A DNA stretch of 64,000 nucleotides from Streptomyces sp. NBC_01716. GTDB lineage: Bacteria; Actinomycetota; Actinomycetes; Streptomycetales; Streptomycetaceae. Shown in pieces: positions 1 through 8,539 of this stretch; the first letter of the stretch is position 1, and each line of letters starts with the position of its first letter. A model generated the notes under the pieces. That model was not told the DNA's origin and did not search any database. It saw only the letters and a list, made by a program, of their open reading frames with translations. The stretch is taken from contig NZ_CP109181.1 in the NCBI RefSeq assembly GCF_036248275.1, positions 1,922,001 to 1,986,000 on the forward strand, given 5' to 3'. A program made the position numbers and the translations under genes.

Positions 1-2182
1 TCTGCGCCACCGCGACGGTCGGCGGCTGCCCTTCCGCCCTCACCTGATCCAGCTGCCCGAGCACGTGGCCCGGGGCGGACGGCTGCTGGCGGCCGTTCCC
101 ACGCGGGACGTCGCGGGAACGGACACCGCGGCGCTCATGGAGGCGGCGTTCGAGCAGTACCCGACCGCTTACGCGATCTATGACACGGAAGCGCGGCTGC
201 TGCGGCTGAACACCGAGATGGCGCGCGTGCTCGCCCGCTCCGAGGAAGACCTGCGCGGCATGCACATCGGCGACATCGAGCACACCCCGGAGTACGCCGA
301 GGCCGACATACGCGTTCGCCGGGTCGCCAAGACCGGAGAACCCGAGATCATGGAGCCCTTCACGAAGGTGCCCGGTGAGTCCGAGGCGCACCTGTGGTCG
401 TCGGAGATCTTTCCCCTCAAAGACGACTCCGGGGAAGTGCGTGCCGTCGGCACCAACGCCCAGGACTTGACCGAGCTGCACCGCGGCCGTGAACGGCTGG
501 CCCTGTTCACCGAGGCGCGCACGCGGATCGGGGTGAGCCTGGAGGTGGACGGCACAGCGCGCGAGCTGGCCGATGTGGCCGTTCCGCGCTTCGCGGACTA
601 CGCGTGCATCGACCTGCTGGGTGCCGTCCTGGGCGGCGATCTGCCCGGACCTGTCGAGGACGGGACGGCCACACTTCATCGAGCGGTCAGCGCGTCGGCG
701 TATGTCCCCTCGACGGTGCCCGACGGCAGCGCACACAGCCACCTGGCTCTCTCCCCCGTGAACCTGTGCCTGACGAGCGGCCGGGCGCTGCGGTTCTCTC
801 GTACGGACCCGGAGATACGGCGCTGGCTGGCCGGGGACCCCGCCGGCGCGGCCCTGCCCGAGAATCACGGAGCGCACTCCTTCATCGTGGTCCCCATCCG
901 CGCACGGGGCGCCACGCTCGGGGTCGTGTCCTTCACGCGCCATTCCGCCTCTCCGGGCCCGTTCTCCCCCGACGACCTGCTCGTCGCCGAGGACCTGGTG
1001 GCCCAGACGGCCGTCTGTCTGGACAACTCCCGCCGTTACACCCATGAACGGAACATCGCTTCGTCCCTTCAGCGCCGTGAGCTGTCTCCGCAAGCGCGTG
1101 CACAGCCCGCCGTCGACGTCGCTGCCCGGTATCTGTCCGCGCGCGGCGGCTCCGGTCCGGGCGGCGGCTGGTTCGACGTCATTCCGCTGCCCGGCCTTCG
1201 GGTGGGCCTGGTCGTCGGCACCGTGGTCGGGCATGGCATCCGTGCCGCCGCGGCGGCGAGCCGGCTCCGTATGGCTGTACGGACCCTCGCGGAGATCGAA
1301 CTGGCACCGGACGAAGTCCTCACCCGCCTCGACGACATCGTCAGCCACGCGCAGGAGGGAACGCGCATCGCGGGTGACGCGGTCAGCGACATCGGCGCCA
1401 CCTGCCTCTACGCGGTCTACGACCCCGCGTCCCGGGTCTGCACACTGGCGCGGGCGGGTCACCCGGCGCCGGTTCTGATACGCCCCGGAGCACGCGGCGA
1501 AGTCGTCTCCCTGCCTTCCAACTCCCCCCTGGGCATGGGGGGTCTGCCGTTCGAGGGAGCGCAGGTGACGCTGCCGCCGGACAGCGTGCTGGCCCTCTTC
1601 GACCGAAATCTCGGCCGGAGCGGCAACACCGTCGACGGCGACACCATCGAGGAGGCACCCGCCGGGCTGATGCGGGCGTTCAACGACCGGACCGACTCGC
1701 TGGACGAGATCTGCGAGAACATCGTGGACCTGGTCCGGCCCGAGGAGCCGAGGGACGACATCGCACTCCTTGTCGCCCGCACCCACGCCCTCGACAGCGA
1801 CCGCACCGCCTCCTGGGACCTGCCGTGCGATCCGTCGGTGGTCGCCGAGGCGCGCCAGAACGCGTGCGGGCTTCTGACCGCCTGGGGACTCGAAGACCTG
1901 GCTTTCGTGACCGAGTTGGTGGTGAGCGAGCTGGTCACCAACGCGATCCGCTACGGGGTGGGCCCGATCCGGCTGCGGCTGCTCAAGGACACGGCGCTGA
2001 TCTGTGAGGTCTCGGACGGCGGTGACACCAGTCCGCATGTGCGGCGTGCCAAACCCACCGACGAGGGCGGCCGGGGTCTGCTGCTGGTGGCCCAGCTCAG
2101 CGAGCGCTGGGGCACTCGGATGACAGCCGTCGGGAAGACGGTCTGGGCCGAGCAGTCGATCCCGCCCGACCAGGCGCTCTGA
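1..2182 (+). CDS. PAS-GAF-SpoIIE-HATPase regulator, 5' truncated
   Basis: The reading frame is open from base 2 and reads as protein (LRHRDGRRLPFRP) before the first GTG at 65, so the true start lies outside the window. Numbered from that GTG, domains in order are PAS (about 25-140), GAF (150-330), SpoIIE/PP2C-like (350-580) and a C-terminal HATPase of the SpoIIAB/RsbW type (about 590-700). The HATPase keeps its N box (ELVTNAIRYG) and GGRGLLLV glycine motif. Proteins of this layout act in partner-switching control of sigma factors in the cytoplasm. The phosphatase domain looks degenerate: the usual GGDW reads GGGW, and the usual GDVVGHG reads GTVVGHG, removing two metal-binding aspartates. 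The PAS/GAF sensing and kinase-like modules look intact, so a non-catalytic or kinase-only role is inferred. Confidence 0.85.
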   Translation, partial: LRHRDGRRLPFRPHLIQLPEHVARGGRLLAAVPTRDVAGTDTAALMEAAFEQYPTAYAIYDTEARLLRLNTEMARVLARSEEDLRGMHIGDIEHTPEYAEADIRVRRVAKTGEPEIMEPFTKVPGESEAHLWSSEIFPLKDDSGEVRAVGTNAQDLTELHRGRERLALFTEARTRIGVSLEVDGTARELADVAVPRFADYACIDLLGAVLGGDLPGPVEDGTATLHRAVSASAYVPSTVPDGSAHSHLALSPVNLCLTSGRALRFSRTDPEIRRWLAGDPAGAALPENHGAHSFIVVPIRARGATLGVVSFTRHSASPGPFSPDDLLVAEDLVAQTAVCLDNSRRYTHERNIASSLQRRELSPQARAQPAVDVAARYLSARGGSGPGGGWFDVIPLPGLRVGLVVGTVVGHGIRAAAAASRLRMAVRTLAEIELAPDEVLTRLDDIVSHAQEGTRIAGDAVSDIGATCLYAVYDPASRVCTLARAGHPAPVLIRPGARGEVVSLPSNSPLGMGGLPFEGAQVTLPPDSVLALFDRNLGRSGNTVDGDTIEEAPAGLMRAFNDRTDSLDEICENIVDLVRPEEPRDDIALLVARTHALDSDRTASWDLPCDPSVVAEARQNACGLLTAWGLEDLAFVTELVVSELVTNAIRYGVGPIRLRLLKDTALICEVSDGGDTSPHVRRAKPTDEGGRGLLLVAQLSERWGTRMTAVGKTVWAEQSIPPDQAL

Positions 2183-2237
2183 CCCGCAGGAGGGCGGCGC
2201 GGAGCCGACGAGGCGGAGAATCCGGCCGCGCGAAATC

Positions 2238-2276
2238 AGGGACGGTCGCGCGGGTGGGACCCTCGTGACCGTCCCT
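2238..2276. terminator. bidirectional hairpin terminator
   Basis: A perfect 10-bp inverted repeat (AGGGACGGTC at 2238-2247, GACCGTCCCT at 2267-2276, 19-base loop) sits between two convergent genes, the SpoIIE-type regulator ending at 2182 and the Asp23 gene ending at 2291. There is no T-run, as is usual in Streptomyces. Confidence 0.75.
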
Positions 2277-2290
2277 TCATGATCCTTCGG

Positions 2291-2731
2291 TCATATCGCG
2301 CGGGGCGATTCGCCGCCGCCCTCGTCCGAATCCGGGAGGTGCACGTCGAGGACGTCGATGTTCACCTCGGCGATCTCCAGACCGGTCATGCCCTCGACCG
2401 CGTCGGCGATACCCGTACGGATCTCTTCGGTGGTCCTGGTGATCGGATACCCGTACTCCACGACGACATCGACATCCACGGCGGCCTGCTTCTGGCCGAC
2501 CTCGACCTGCACACCGCGTGTCACGTCGTCGGAGCGGACCATCTTGTCCCGCGCGGCTCCCAGGGTCCGGGTCATACTGCTGCCCATCGCGTAGACCCCG
2601 GCCGCCTCGCGGGTGGCGATACCGGCTATGGAGGCGACGACCGAGTCCGCGATCGTCGTCGTTCCCTTGATGTCACCGTGGTGGCGGTGGCCGTTCGACA
2701 TTGCTGTTGACGTGGCTTCTTTGACTGCCAT
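2291..2731 (-). CDS. Asp23/Gls24 family envelope-stress protein
   Basis: This 146-residue protein has the Asp23/DUF322 core: a TIADSVVASIAGIATREAAGV segment and later a VDVDVVVEYG segment. The family is a small alpha/beta fold linked to envelope stress in Gram-positive bacteria, and actinobacterial members often occur in paralogous sets. The ATG at 2731 was chosen because AGGAAG lies about 12 bases upstream. The longer frame to 2854 adds only Arg-rich sequence. A histidine-bearing stretch (NGHRHHGD) precedes the domain. It is convergent with the SpoIIE-type gene across a shared terminator. No other Asp23 or Gls24 gene is nearby, so its partners are unknown. Confidence 0.8.
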   Translation of the reverse strand: MAVKEATSTAMSNGHRHHGDIKGTTTIADSVVASIAGIATREAAGVYAMGSSMTRTLGAARDKMVRSDDVTRGVQVEVGQKQAAVDVDVVVEYGYPITRTTEEIRTGIADAVEGMTGLEIAEVNIDVLDVHLPDSDEGGGESPRAI

Positions 2732-2917
2732 GACCGACTCATCTTCCTGGGATAGGGAGCGATGTCGCGTGCGATTGCACAGCCGCCGGGGATCTCGGAG
2801 ATTTCCTGGGGCGGCCATGCCCCCTATCAACTGTGCTCCGCGCATCCCCATCACGCCATTCGGGTGATCGGGAGCCGGGCCGGCGCCCTCACGCCCGCCT
2901 CCGCGCAGCGCCTCCGC

Positions 2918-3460
2918 TCAGCGGCGCGCGTGGCGGATCTTCAGCCGGCCGAAGCCCATCGTTCCGGAGATCCGGATCGTCGGCCCGCCGGGGCCGGAGT
3001 GGCGCGGAGGCTTGTAGCGCATGTCCTTCCACCCGGTGCCCAGGTTCTCGAACTCGACGATCGCGTCGCGCGGGACCGTGACCTTGGCCCCGCCGGTGCC
3101 CAGTTGCAGCTCGATGTCGATCACCGGATGCTCGATGATCGCCCTGGACAGGTCGAGTCGCACGCTGCCGAAGGCGGACTCGACCTTGAGGGTCCGGGGT
3201 ACCCGCCAGGGGCCGCGCCGCTGGATCCGTCCCGCGTGGACGGCGATCGTGGACGGCGTGGCGGGCTTCTCCGCCGGGAGCGGGGCCAGAGCCTGCGCGA
3301 GCGCGTCGTGCGTCTGGGCGGTGAGCGCCTGGTTGAGGAGTGCGTCCATCTCCTCGTGCGCGATGTGGCCTTCGGCGTACGCCTCCTGGAGGCGCCGCAC
3401 GGCCGTGTCGCGGTCGGTCTCACTGATCCGTGGCGGCCGGTTCTCCGGCAGGGAAGTCAC
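2918..3460 (-). CDS. DUF1707 (SHOCT-like) protein with LiaF-like C-terminus
   Basis: This 180-residue protein has two parts. Residues about 12-62 form the DUF1707 module (a TDRDTAVRRLQEAYAEG-type helix and an EEMDALLNQALTA helix), a short oligomerisation or anchoring domain common in actinobacteria. Residues about 90-175 form a beta-rich segment like the cell-wall-active-antibiotic-response (LiaF/DUF2154) domain, with repeated VESAFGSVRLDLS-style strands. No signal peptide or membrane helix is visible. Family members are linked to envelope regulation, but the exact job is unknown. The ATG at 3460 begins MTSLPEN. The next gene upstream on this strand is only a remnant. Confidence 0.75.
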   Translation of the reverse strand: MTSLPENRPPRISETDRDTAVRRLQEAYAEGHIAHEEMDALLNQALTAQTHDALAQALAPLPAEKPATPSTIAVHAGRIQRRGPWRVPRTLKVESAFGSVRLDLSRAIIEHPVIDIELQLGTGGAKVTVPRDAIVEFENLGTGWKDMRYKPPRHSGPGGPTIRISGTMGFGRLKIRHARR

Positions 3461-3525
3461 CCGTTCACTCTAATGCCGGTGCCGTGCCGGTCAGAGCCCC
3501 GCGACGGGACCGGCCCGGGACGGGG

Positions 3526-3654
3526 TCAGATCAGGCCGGAAACCTTGACGACGGTCTTGGCCGCGTCGAGCTCGATCAGCCGTTGGGCGACGCCGTCGGA
3601 CCAGCGCACGGAGACGAGCCGGTCGCGCTGCTCCGGCGGCCCCGAGCACGCGGA
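3526..3654 (-). pseudogene. orphan C-terminal protein fragment
   Basis: On the minus strand a short frame reads PPEQRDRLVSVRWSDGVAQ and ends with a stop at 3526. The V-x-VRW-DG pattern resembles the ends of ASPIC/UnbV or CRTAC-type repeat proteins. No start or upstream domain follows, because the sequence runs straight into a kdpD remnant on the other strand. It is probably the surviving tail of a deleted gene. The family call is weak. Confidence 0.25.
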
Positions 3655-3704
3655 CGTCGACATGCCGATCGGGGACCGTATGGCGCCGGCCCTGTCCGGC
3701 CGGG

Positions 3705-4114
3705 TGCCGGATCCGTATCGCGGCGCTGCTCGCGGCGGTCAGCCACGACCTGCGTACCCCGCCCGGCATGTCCCGTCTCCAGACGGACACGGTGACCACG
3801 CTGATCCGTGAGATCGATCTGGACGAGGTGGTGCCGATGGCGCTCGGCGGTGTGCCGGAGGGCAGTGTCGTGCTGGTGTCCCTGACGACGCGAAGGACCG
3901 GATCTTCGCCCCGCTCCAGCGGTACGGGGACGCCCCCCGAGGTGCCGGTGTCGGGCCCGGCCTCGCCGTCGCCCGGGGCTTCGCGGAGGCGATGGGGGGC
4001 ACGCTCGCCGCCGAGGACACCCCCGGCGGCGGCTTCACCATGGTGCTGACACTGCGGACCGCCGACGGTCACCCGCCGGCGCGTCCCGATCTGCCGGCCA
4101 CGGCGACTTTCTGA
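3705..4114 (+). pseudogene. kdpD-like histidine kinase remnant
   Basis: Three short pieces in different frames match the C-terminal half of KdpD-type kinases. First comes an H-box piece (LLAAVSHDLRTP, about 3720-3755). Next is a linker (IREIDLDEVVPMALGGVPEG, about 3806-3865). Last is an ATPase tail (DRIFAPLQRYGD, then GLAVARGFAEAMGGTLAAED) ending at a stop at 4114. The N-terminal KdpD and Usp domains, the transmembrane region and much of the N/G1 boxes are missing, and at least two frame changes are needed. No kdpABC or kdpE lies nearby. It is a dead remnant. Confidence 0.7.
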
Positions 4115-4142
4115 GTACGCCGTGCCGGGTCAGGGGGTACGG

Positions 4143-4343
4143 CTACGCGTTGTCGATCACGGTGATGGCGGCCGAAGGACAGCCGGACGCGGCCTCACGG
4201 ACAGTCGCGTGCACCTGCTCCCCGGGCTCGGCCTCCAGCAGCACGACGATGGCGTCCTCGTCACGCTGGTCGAACACCTCCGGCGCGAGCGCGACGCACT
4301 GGCCGGCGCCGCAGCACAGGTCCTCGTTCACGGTGATTTTCAT
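4143..4343 (-). CDS. small ferredoxin, probable 3Fe-4S type
   Basis: This 66-residue ferredoxin begins MKITVNEDLCCGAGQC. The Cys-x-x-Gly-Ala-x-x-Cys pattern with Gly-Ala where a second cluster Cys would be, plus a late SGCPSAA Cys-Pro, is typical of actinobacterial 3Fe-4S ferredoxins that pass electrons to cytochromes P450. The ATG at 4343 is preceded by AAAAGGGGAT. The in-frame ATG at 4385 adds an unrelated 14-residue head. No P450 or reductase gene is adjacent, so its partner is unknown. It is soluble and cytoplasmic. Confidence 0.85.
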   Translation of the reverse strand: MKITVNEDLCCGAGQCVALAPEVFDQRDEDAIVVLLEAEPGEQVHATVREAASGCPSAAITVIDNA

Positions 4344-4459
4344 TCGGATCCCCTTTTCCAGATGGCGAGTTGTGAGCGGCGACATGCGAAGAGGATCACC
4401 CTTTCACGGGCGCTTCGCGCCGACCACCCGGCACGCCCGCCGCGCCCGCCACCCGGACG

Positions 4460-5041
4460 TCAGAGCGTGAGGGCCTCGATGAGCGTCCAGATCGCGAGTC
4501 CGCCCATGCACAGCGCGCCGACGCGCTGCACGGTCTTCAGCGGCACCCGCCGGGCGATGAACCGGCCGGCCAGCAGGGCGAGCGCGGAGACCGACATCAG
4601 CGCGAGGGCCGAGCCGATCGCGGTGGGCAGCCAGCCGTTGCTCGCGGCCAGGTTGGCGGTGGTGATCTGGGTGAGGTCGCCCCACTCGCTGATGAAGACG
4701 GCCGTGAAGGCGGTGGTGTAGACGGGCCAGAAGCCGGTGACGGTCTTGCCGGCGCCCTCCTCGTCGTCGTCGCCCCCGCTGCGCAGCAGAACGAAGGCGC
4801 CGAACGCGAACAGGGCGGCGGAGACCAGCTTGACGGCGATCTCCGGAAGCAGGCCCAGCAGGCTGCCGGCGCCCACGGCGATGGCGACGTGCACGATGAA
4901 CGCGGTGGAGGTGCCGAACCAGACGTACAGCGGACGCATCCGGGTGCCCATGGCCAGTGAGGCGAACATGGTCTTGTCGGGGAGCTCCGCGAGGAAGATG
5001 AGCCCGAAGGCGGTGATGATCGCCAGGGGGTCGAAAGTCAT
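4460..5041 (-). CDS. TMEM165/GDT1 (UPF0016) cation exporter
   Basis: This 193-residue membrane protein has two copies of the GDT1 signature: AELPDKT near the N-terminus and ISEWGDLT after a charged loop (GGDDDEEGAG). Each copy sits in a three-helix repeat, giving about six membrane helices. The acidic residues of these motifs are thought to carry Mn2+/Ca2+ across the membrane, and bacterial members are manganese exporters. The ATG at 5041 is preceded by AAGGGA. The start proposed further upstream (5137) runs through the leader RNA and has no membrane character. Expression is probably switched by the Mn2+ riboswitch just upstream, which supports a Mn2+ export role. Confidence 0.88.
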   Translation of the reverse strand: MTFDPLAIITAFGLIFLAELPDKTMFASLAMGTRMRPLYVWFGTSTAFIVHVAIAVGAGSLLGLLPEIAVKLVSAALFAFGAFVLLRSGGDDDEEGAGKTVTGFWPVYTTAFTAVFISEWGDLTQITTANLAASNGWLPTAIGSALALMSVSALALLAGRFIARRVPLKTVQRVGALCMGGLAIWTLIEALTL

Positions 5042-5165
5042 TCCCTTGCTTTCTGCTGGGGCCGGGCCGTGAGCTCGTACGACACCCAGAAGGCGACGGG
5101 AGGAACCACTCGACCCGGCACGACGGGCGACCCGCACTGAAGCGCGGGCCGGATCATGCCTTGGT

Positions 5166-5268
5166 CGAAGGTCTCGTCCGCCCCGCGTGGTACGCGGTGG
5201 CCCGGTGGCCGGGACGCCCTGGGGCGGCCAGTGTGTCGACCAGCGGTTCTCGGGACTACTCCCCTTCG
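5166..5268 (-). ncRNA. yybP-ykoY-type manganese riboswitch
   Basis: Read on the minus strand, the leader of the GDT1 gene has the conserved 5' element GGGGAGTAG (plus 5256-5264) directly after CGAAGG. Near the 3' side it has GGACGAGACC followed by CCTTCG (plus 5166-5171). CGAAGG and CCTTCG pair as the closing P1 stem. These elements and their order match the yybP-ykoY class, which senses Mn2+ and often precedes exporters of this family. About 125 bases separate it from the start codon, enough room for an expression platform. Confidence 0.75.
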
Positions 5269-5318
5269 CTGCGCTTCAGCCTAACAGGCAGGTCGGACAG
5301 GCTTCCGGCCCGTGCGCG

Positions 5319-6767
5319 TCACGCCGCCTCGGCCGTGACCCGGCCCTTCTTCACCGCGGTCACCAGGGCCGCGTGGTCGCGCTCGTTCTGGTCGGCGTAG
5401 CTCTCGGCGAAGTCGGACACCGCGTTGTCGAAGACGGGTCCGCCGCCCAGGTACGCGGCGATCGCGATCCGGTCGCCCGAGCGGGCGTGGGCGCGGGCGA
5501 GGGTCGCGCCGCAGAGTTCGGCGAAGACCCGCATACCGTTCGGGACCATGACCTGGGGCACCACGATGCCCTTCCAGTCGTGCAACTGCCTTATGTAGAA
5601 GTCCCGTTGAATGCCGTCGGGCCCCAGTACCCGGTCCCAGCCGAGGAAGACGTCGCCCACCGCCTGCATGAGCCGCTGGCCGGCGACGACGCGCTGGCCC
5701 TGGTTGTTGTACTCGCTCTCGCCGACGTGCTCGGCCAGTACGGAGTGGTCCGCCTCCTTCGCCTGGAGGATCAGCGGATCGCTGTCGTCCTTGCCCAGCA
5801 GGAGCAGGATCCAGCAGCGCGTGCCGACGCTGCCCACCCCGACGACCTTGCGGGCGATGTCCACCACGCGGTACTGCCGCAGCAGTTGTCTGCGCTCGGT
5901 GGACAGGCTCCGCCCGTACCGGTCGACCAGCTTGCCGAGATCGCGGACGAGCCTGTCGTGCTCCGCGCCCCGCAGCAGGTCGTCGACCGGTACGACCAGC
6001 GGCGGATCGGGGGCGAAGCGGCGGTCCCCGTCCTGCTGCCGGGTCAGCTTCTCGAACGCCTGGATGCTGTCGCGGGTGCGCGCCTTCGTCATCATCCTCG
6101 ACAGCCGGTGCCGGCCCTTGGCGCTCAGCCTGCGGTCGGCCAGCGGCTGGAGTTCCTCCATGTCGGCGCGGGAGTACCAGACGTCGAGATTGCCCATCCC
6201 GGCGAACACGCGCATGCGCTCGCGGTAGGACCGTACGGCCGCCCGTACGATCATCGACCGCTCCTTCCGGGAGTAGCCGTTCTCCCGGCCGGCGATCACC
6301 AGGCTCGCGGCCAGGCGTTTGACGTCCCACTCCCAGGGGCCGGGCAGAGTCTCGTCGAAGTCGTTGATGTCGAAGACCAGGTGCCGCTCGGGCGAGCCGA
6401 GGAGCCGGAAGTTCAGCAGATGCGCGTCCCCGCAGAGCTGCGCCGTGATGCCGGAGACCGGGGTGGTCGCCAGGTCACCGGCCATGATCGCGGCGGCTCC
6501 CCGGTAGAAGCGGAAGGGCGACTCGGTCATCCGCCCGTACCGGATGGGCACCAGCTCCGGCACCCGCGTCTGCGACTGGGCGTCGACGACCGCCACCGGA
6601 TCGGGCCGGGCGCGGACCGCCTCGAATCCCGCGTGGCCGGACCTCGGCGCTCGCTTACGGGCCGCCCTGCCCCGCTCGGCGCGCTCCCGGGGCGAGAGAT
6701 GGGCGGGGGTTCGCCGTCGTACGGCCGTTCCGCGGTTCATGACGGGGTTCCTGCCGCGCCTGGTCAT
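5319..6767 (-). CDS. DUF2252 family protein
   Basis: This 482-residue protein has the DUF2252 kinase-like fold signature: MTESPFRFYRGAAAIMAGDL, then LCGDAHLLNFRL, then VFDINDFDETLPGPWEWD, which resembles the catalytic and metal-binding loops of phosphotransferases, and later QVKEAD-like and HVGE segments. The family is widespread in actinobacteria and its substrate is unknown. The start at 6767 is preceded by GGAGG eight bases upstream. The N-terminal 45 residues are basic (RRGRNP, RKRAPR). An MFS transporter gene lies 89 bases upstream on the same strand, so the two may be cotranscribed. Confidence 0.85.
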   Translation of the reverse strand: MTRRGRNPVMNRGTAVRRRTPAHLSPRERAERGRAARKRAPRSGHAGFEAVRARPDPVAVVDAQSQTRVPELVPIRYGRMTESPFRFYRGAAAIMAGDLATTPVSGITAQLCGDAHLLNFRLLGSPERHLVFDINDFDETLPGPWEWDVKRLAASLVIAGRENGYSRKERSMIVRAAVRSYRERMRVFAGMGNLDVWYSRADMEELQPLADRRLSAKGRHRLSRMMTKARTRDSIQAFEKLTRQQDGDRRFAPDPPLVVPVDDLLRGAEHDRLVRDLGKLVDRYGRSLSTERRQLLRQYRVVDIARKVVGVGSVGTRCWILLLLGKDDSDPLILQAKEADHSVLAEHVGESEYNNQGQRVVAGQRLMQAVGDVFLGWDRVLGPDGIQRDFYIRQLHDWKGIVVPQVMVPNGMRVFAELCGATLARAHARSGDRIAIAAYLGGGPVFDNAVSDFAESYADQNERDHAALVTAVKKGRVTAEAA

Positions 6768-6856
6768 CGATGCGCCTCCAACCCCGAGAGCCGGCCCCAC
6801 GCACTCACTATCCGTTGCCCGCCGGCCACGCGCATGTCGGGCCCGGCCGGCCGCCG

Positions 6857-8338
6857 TCAGGCCTTGCGGACCGCGGCCAGCAGCGCCGGGGAGTGGTAGC
6901 CCGTCGACGTACCCGCATGCCAGGACACCAGGTCCGGTGCCTCCGGCCGTGCGCCGCCGAGGAGGTAGAGGGTCACCAGGCCCAGCGCGCCGACGACGGT
7001 GATTCCCAGCGTGATCCCCACCGACTGCCGGAACCCGTCGGCGATCCCCTCGATGAGCGCGAAGTGCAGCAGAACGGGACCGATCAGGAAGGCCGCCTCC
7101 GAACGGAGCAGTTCCACCAGCGCGAAGGTCGGGCCGATCTGAGCGGCCGGCACGGAGAAGCCGGCCAGGAAGAGGCCCGGGGTCACACCCGCCCCCGCGC
7201 CGAAGCCGAGGAAGAACGAGGCCACGGGGACGGTCGCGGAGGCGTTCTGCGTCTCGGTGGCCAGCAGGACGGCGCCGCCGATGGCCACGCTGACGGTGCC
7301 GCACAGGGCCAGCACCGGCGTCCAGCGGGTCGACATCAGCTGGCGGAACAGCAGAGAGGCGATGAGGACGCCCATGATCTGGGGGGTGACGAGTGCCCCG
7401 ATCCGTACCGGGGAGAAGTCCCCCTCCCTGGTCAGATAGACCTCGATCAGTTCCAGCAGGGTGGTGAAGCACGCCCCGACGAGCATCGCGTTGAGCGTGC
7501 CGACGACCGGCAGGGTGTTGCTGATGGGCCGCACCGGCATCAGCGGGTGGGCCTTCCGGTACTGACCGCCGACCAGGAAGACCCCGCAGGCCAGTCCGAC
7601 GACGACCGGCACGTAGAACTCGGGGTCGCTGAAGTCGCCGCGCGTCAGCCACGAGACGCCGAAGAACGGCAGCGCCGTGGTGCCGAACGCGAGCGGGATC
7701 GCGGTCCAGTCGAATCTCGCGCGGCGGGCCGGTGGCTCGTTGCCCTCGAAGGTCAGGGAGCCGACGATCAGTCCGATCAGGGCCAGGGTGCCGATGCCCG
7801 CGAACAGTGGCCGCCAGCCGCCGAAAGAGCCGACGATCCCGCCCACCAGCGGCCCGAAGGCCACCATGCCGAAGAGCCCGAGACTGACGACGACGGCGGT
7901 CGTCTGGAGCTTCCCGATGGGGTGTCCGATGATCAGCGGCGGCAGCGACGCGACCAGCAGCATGCCGGTGAACAGCCCCTGGAACACGACTCCGGTGGCG
8001 AACATGCCGAGGTTCTGCGCGCTGAGCGCCAGCACCGTGGCCAGCACGAACCCGCATTCGCAGACGAGATAGACCAGACGCCGGGCCAGCCGCTGCACGA
8101 GGTCGGCGCAGGCGACGGCACCGAAGGCGTACCCCGCGTTCGACATGCCGCTGGTGAGCTGGAGTTCGTACGCCGTGGCGCCGATGCTCCGCATGATCTG
8201 CGGCTCCATCAGGGCGGTGGCGGTGGTGAGGATCAGATACGGGCTCAGCGCGAGCAGCGCCAGAGTGACAGCCGCCGGGTAGTTCCCGGCCAGCGGAATC
8301 CGGGTGAACAGGCTCGGCAAGGGTGAGCGGGACGGCAA
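6857..8338 (-). CDS. MFS transporter (14-TM drug:H+ antiporter type)
   Basis: This 493-residue membrane protein has about 14 hydrophobic segments and the layout of DHA2-type efflux pumps (for example LTSGMSNAGYAFGAVACADL in the first half and a central VGGIVGSFGGWRPLF helix pair). The usual loop 2-3 motif A is weakly preserved (ADLVQRLARR). Substrates cannot be predicted. The start begins MPSRSPLPSLF with the first membrane helix at about residue 20. It is transcribed away from the serine hydrolase at 8540, with a CsoR-like palindrome in the shared 200-bp intergenic region, so metal or thiol-responsive control is possible. Confidence 0.85.
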   Translation of the reverse strand: MPSRSPLPSLFTRIPLAGNYPAAVTLALLALSPYLILTTATALMEPQIMRSIGATAYELQLTSGMSNAGYAFGAVACADLVQRLARRLVYLVCECGFVLATVLALSAQNLGMFATGVVFQGLFTGMLLVASLPPLIIGHPIGKLQTTAVVVSLGLFGMVAFGPLVGGIVGSFGGWRPLFAGIGTLALIGLIVGSLTFEGNEPPARRARFDWTAIPLAFGTTALPFFGVSWLTRGDFSDPEFYVPVVVGLACGVFLVGGQYRKAHPLMPVRPISNTLPVVGTLNAMLVGACFTTLLELIEVYLTREGDFSPVRIGALVTPQIMGVLIASLLFRQLMSTRWTPVLALCGTVSVAIGGAVLLATETQNASATVPVASFFLGFGAGAGVTPGLFLAGFSVPAAQIGPTFALVELLRSEAAFLIGPVLLHFALIEGIADGFRQSVGITLGITVVGALGLVTLYLLGGARPEAPDLVSWHAGTSTGYHSPALLAAVRKA

Positions 8339-8472
8339 GAACGCCTCCGGGGCCGGCGTGTGTGTGTGGGGGGGCCGCGAACCGGCTCAGCGTACGGTCG
8401 GACGCCGCCCCGCCCCGGCCTGACACGCCCGCCCCCAGGCACGAGACCTCCGTCCGTACGACCCTTCCCTAC

Positions 8473-8489
8473 ATACCCCCTATGGGTAT
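8473..8489. promoter_or_regulatory. CsoR/DUF156-like operator palindrome
   Basis: ATACCCCCTATGGGTAT is a perfect ATACCC-N5-GGGTAT palindrome. It matches the known operator pattern of the CsoR/CstR (DUF156) repressor family, which respond to Cu(I), sulfide/persulfide or other thiol stresses. It lies between the divergent MFS transporter and serine hydrolase genes, 51 bases before the latter's start. No DUF156 gene is seen in the window. Confidence 0.55.
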
Positions 8490-8539
8490 AGGCTCCGGCG
8501 TGGTCGGGGGCGTCCGCCGCATCACGGAGGGGAATCGGG

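Noticed and set aside
5187..6899. 570-codon open frame on the plus strand opposite the DUF2252 gene
   Set aside because: It is antisense to a well-supported gene; its length comes from the high GC at third positions, and the composition (His/Arg/Pro-rich) is not protein-like.
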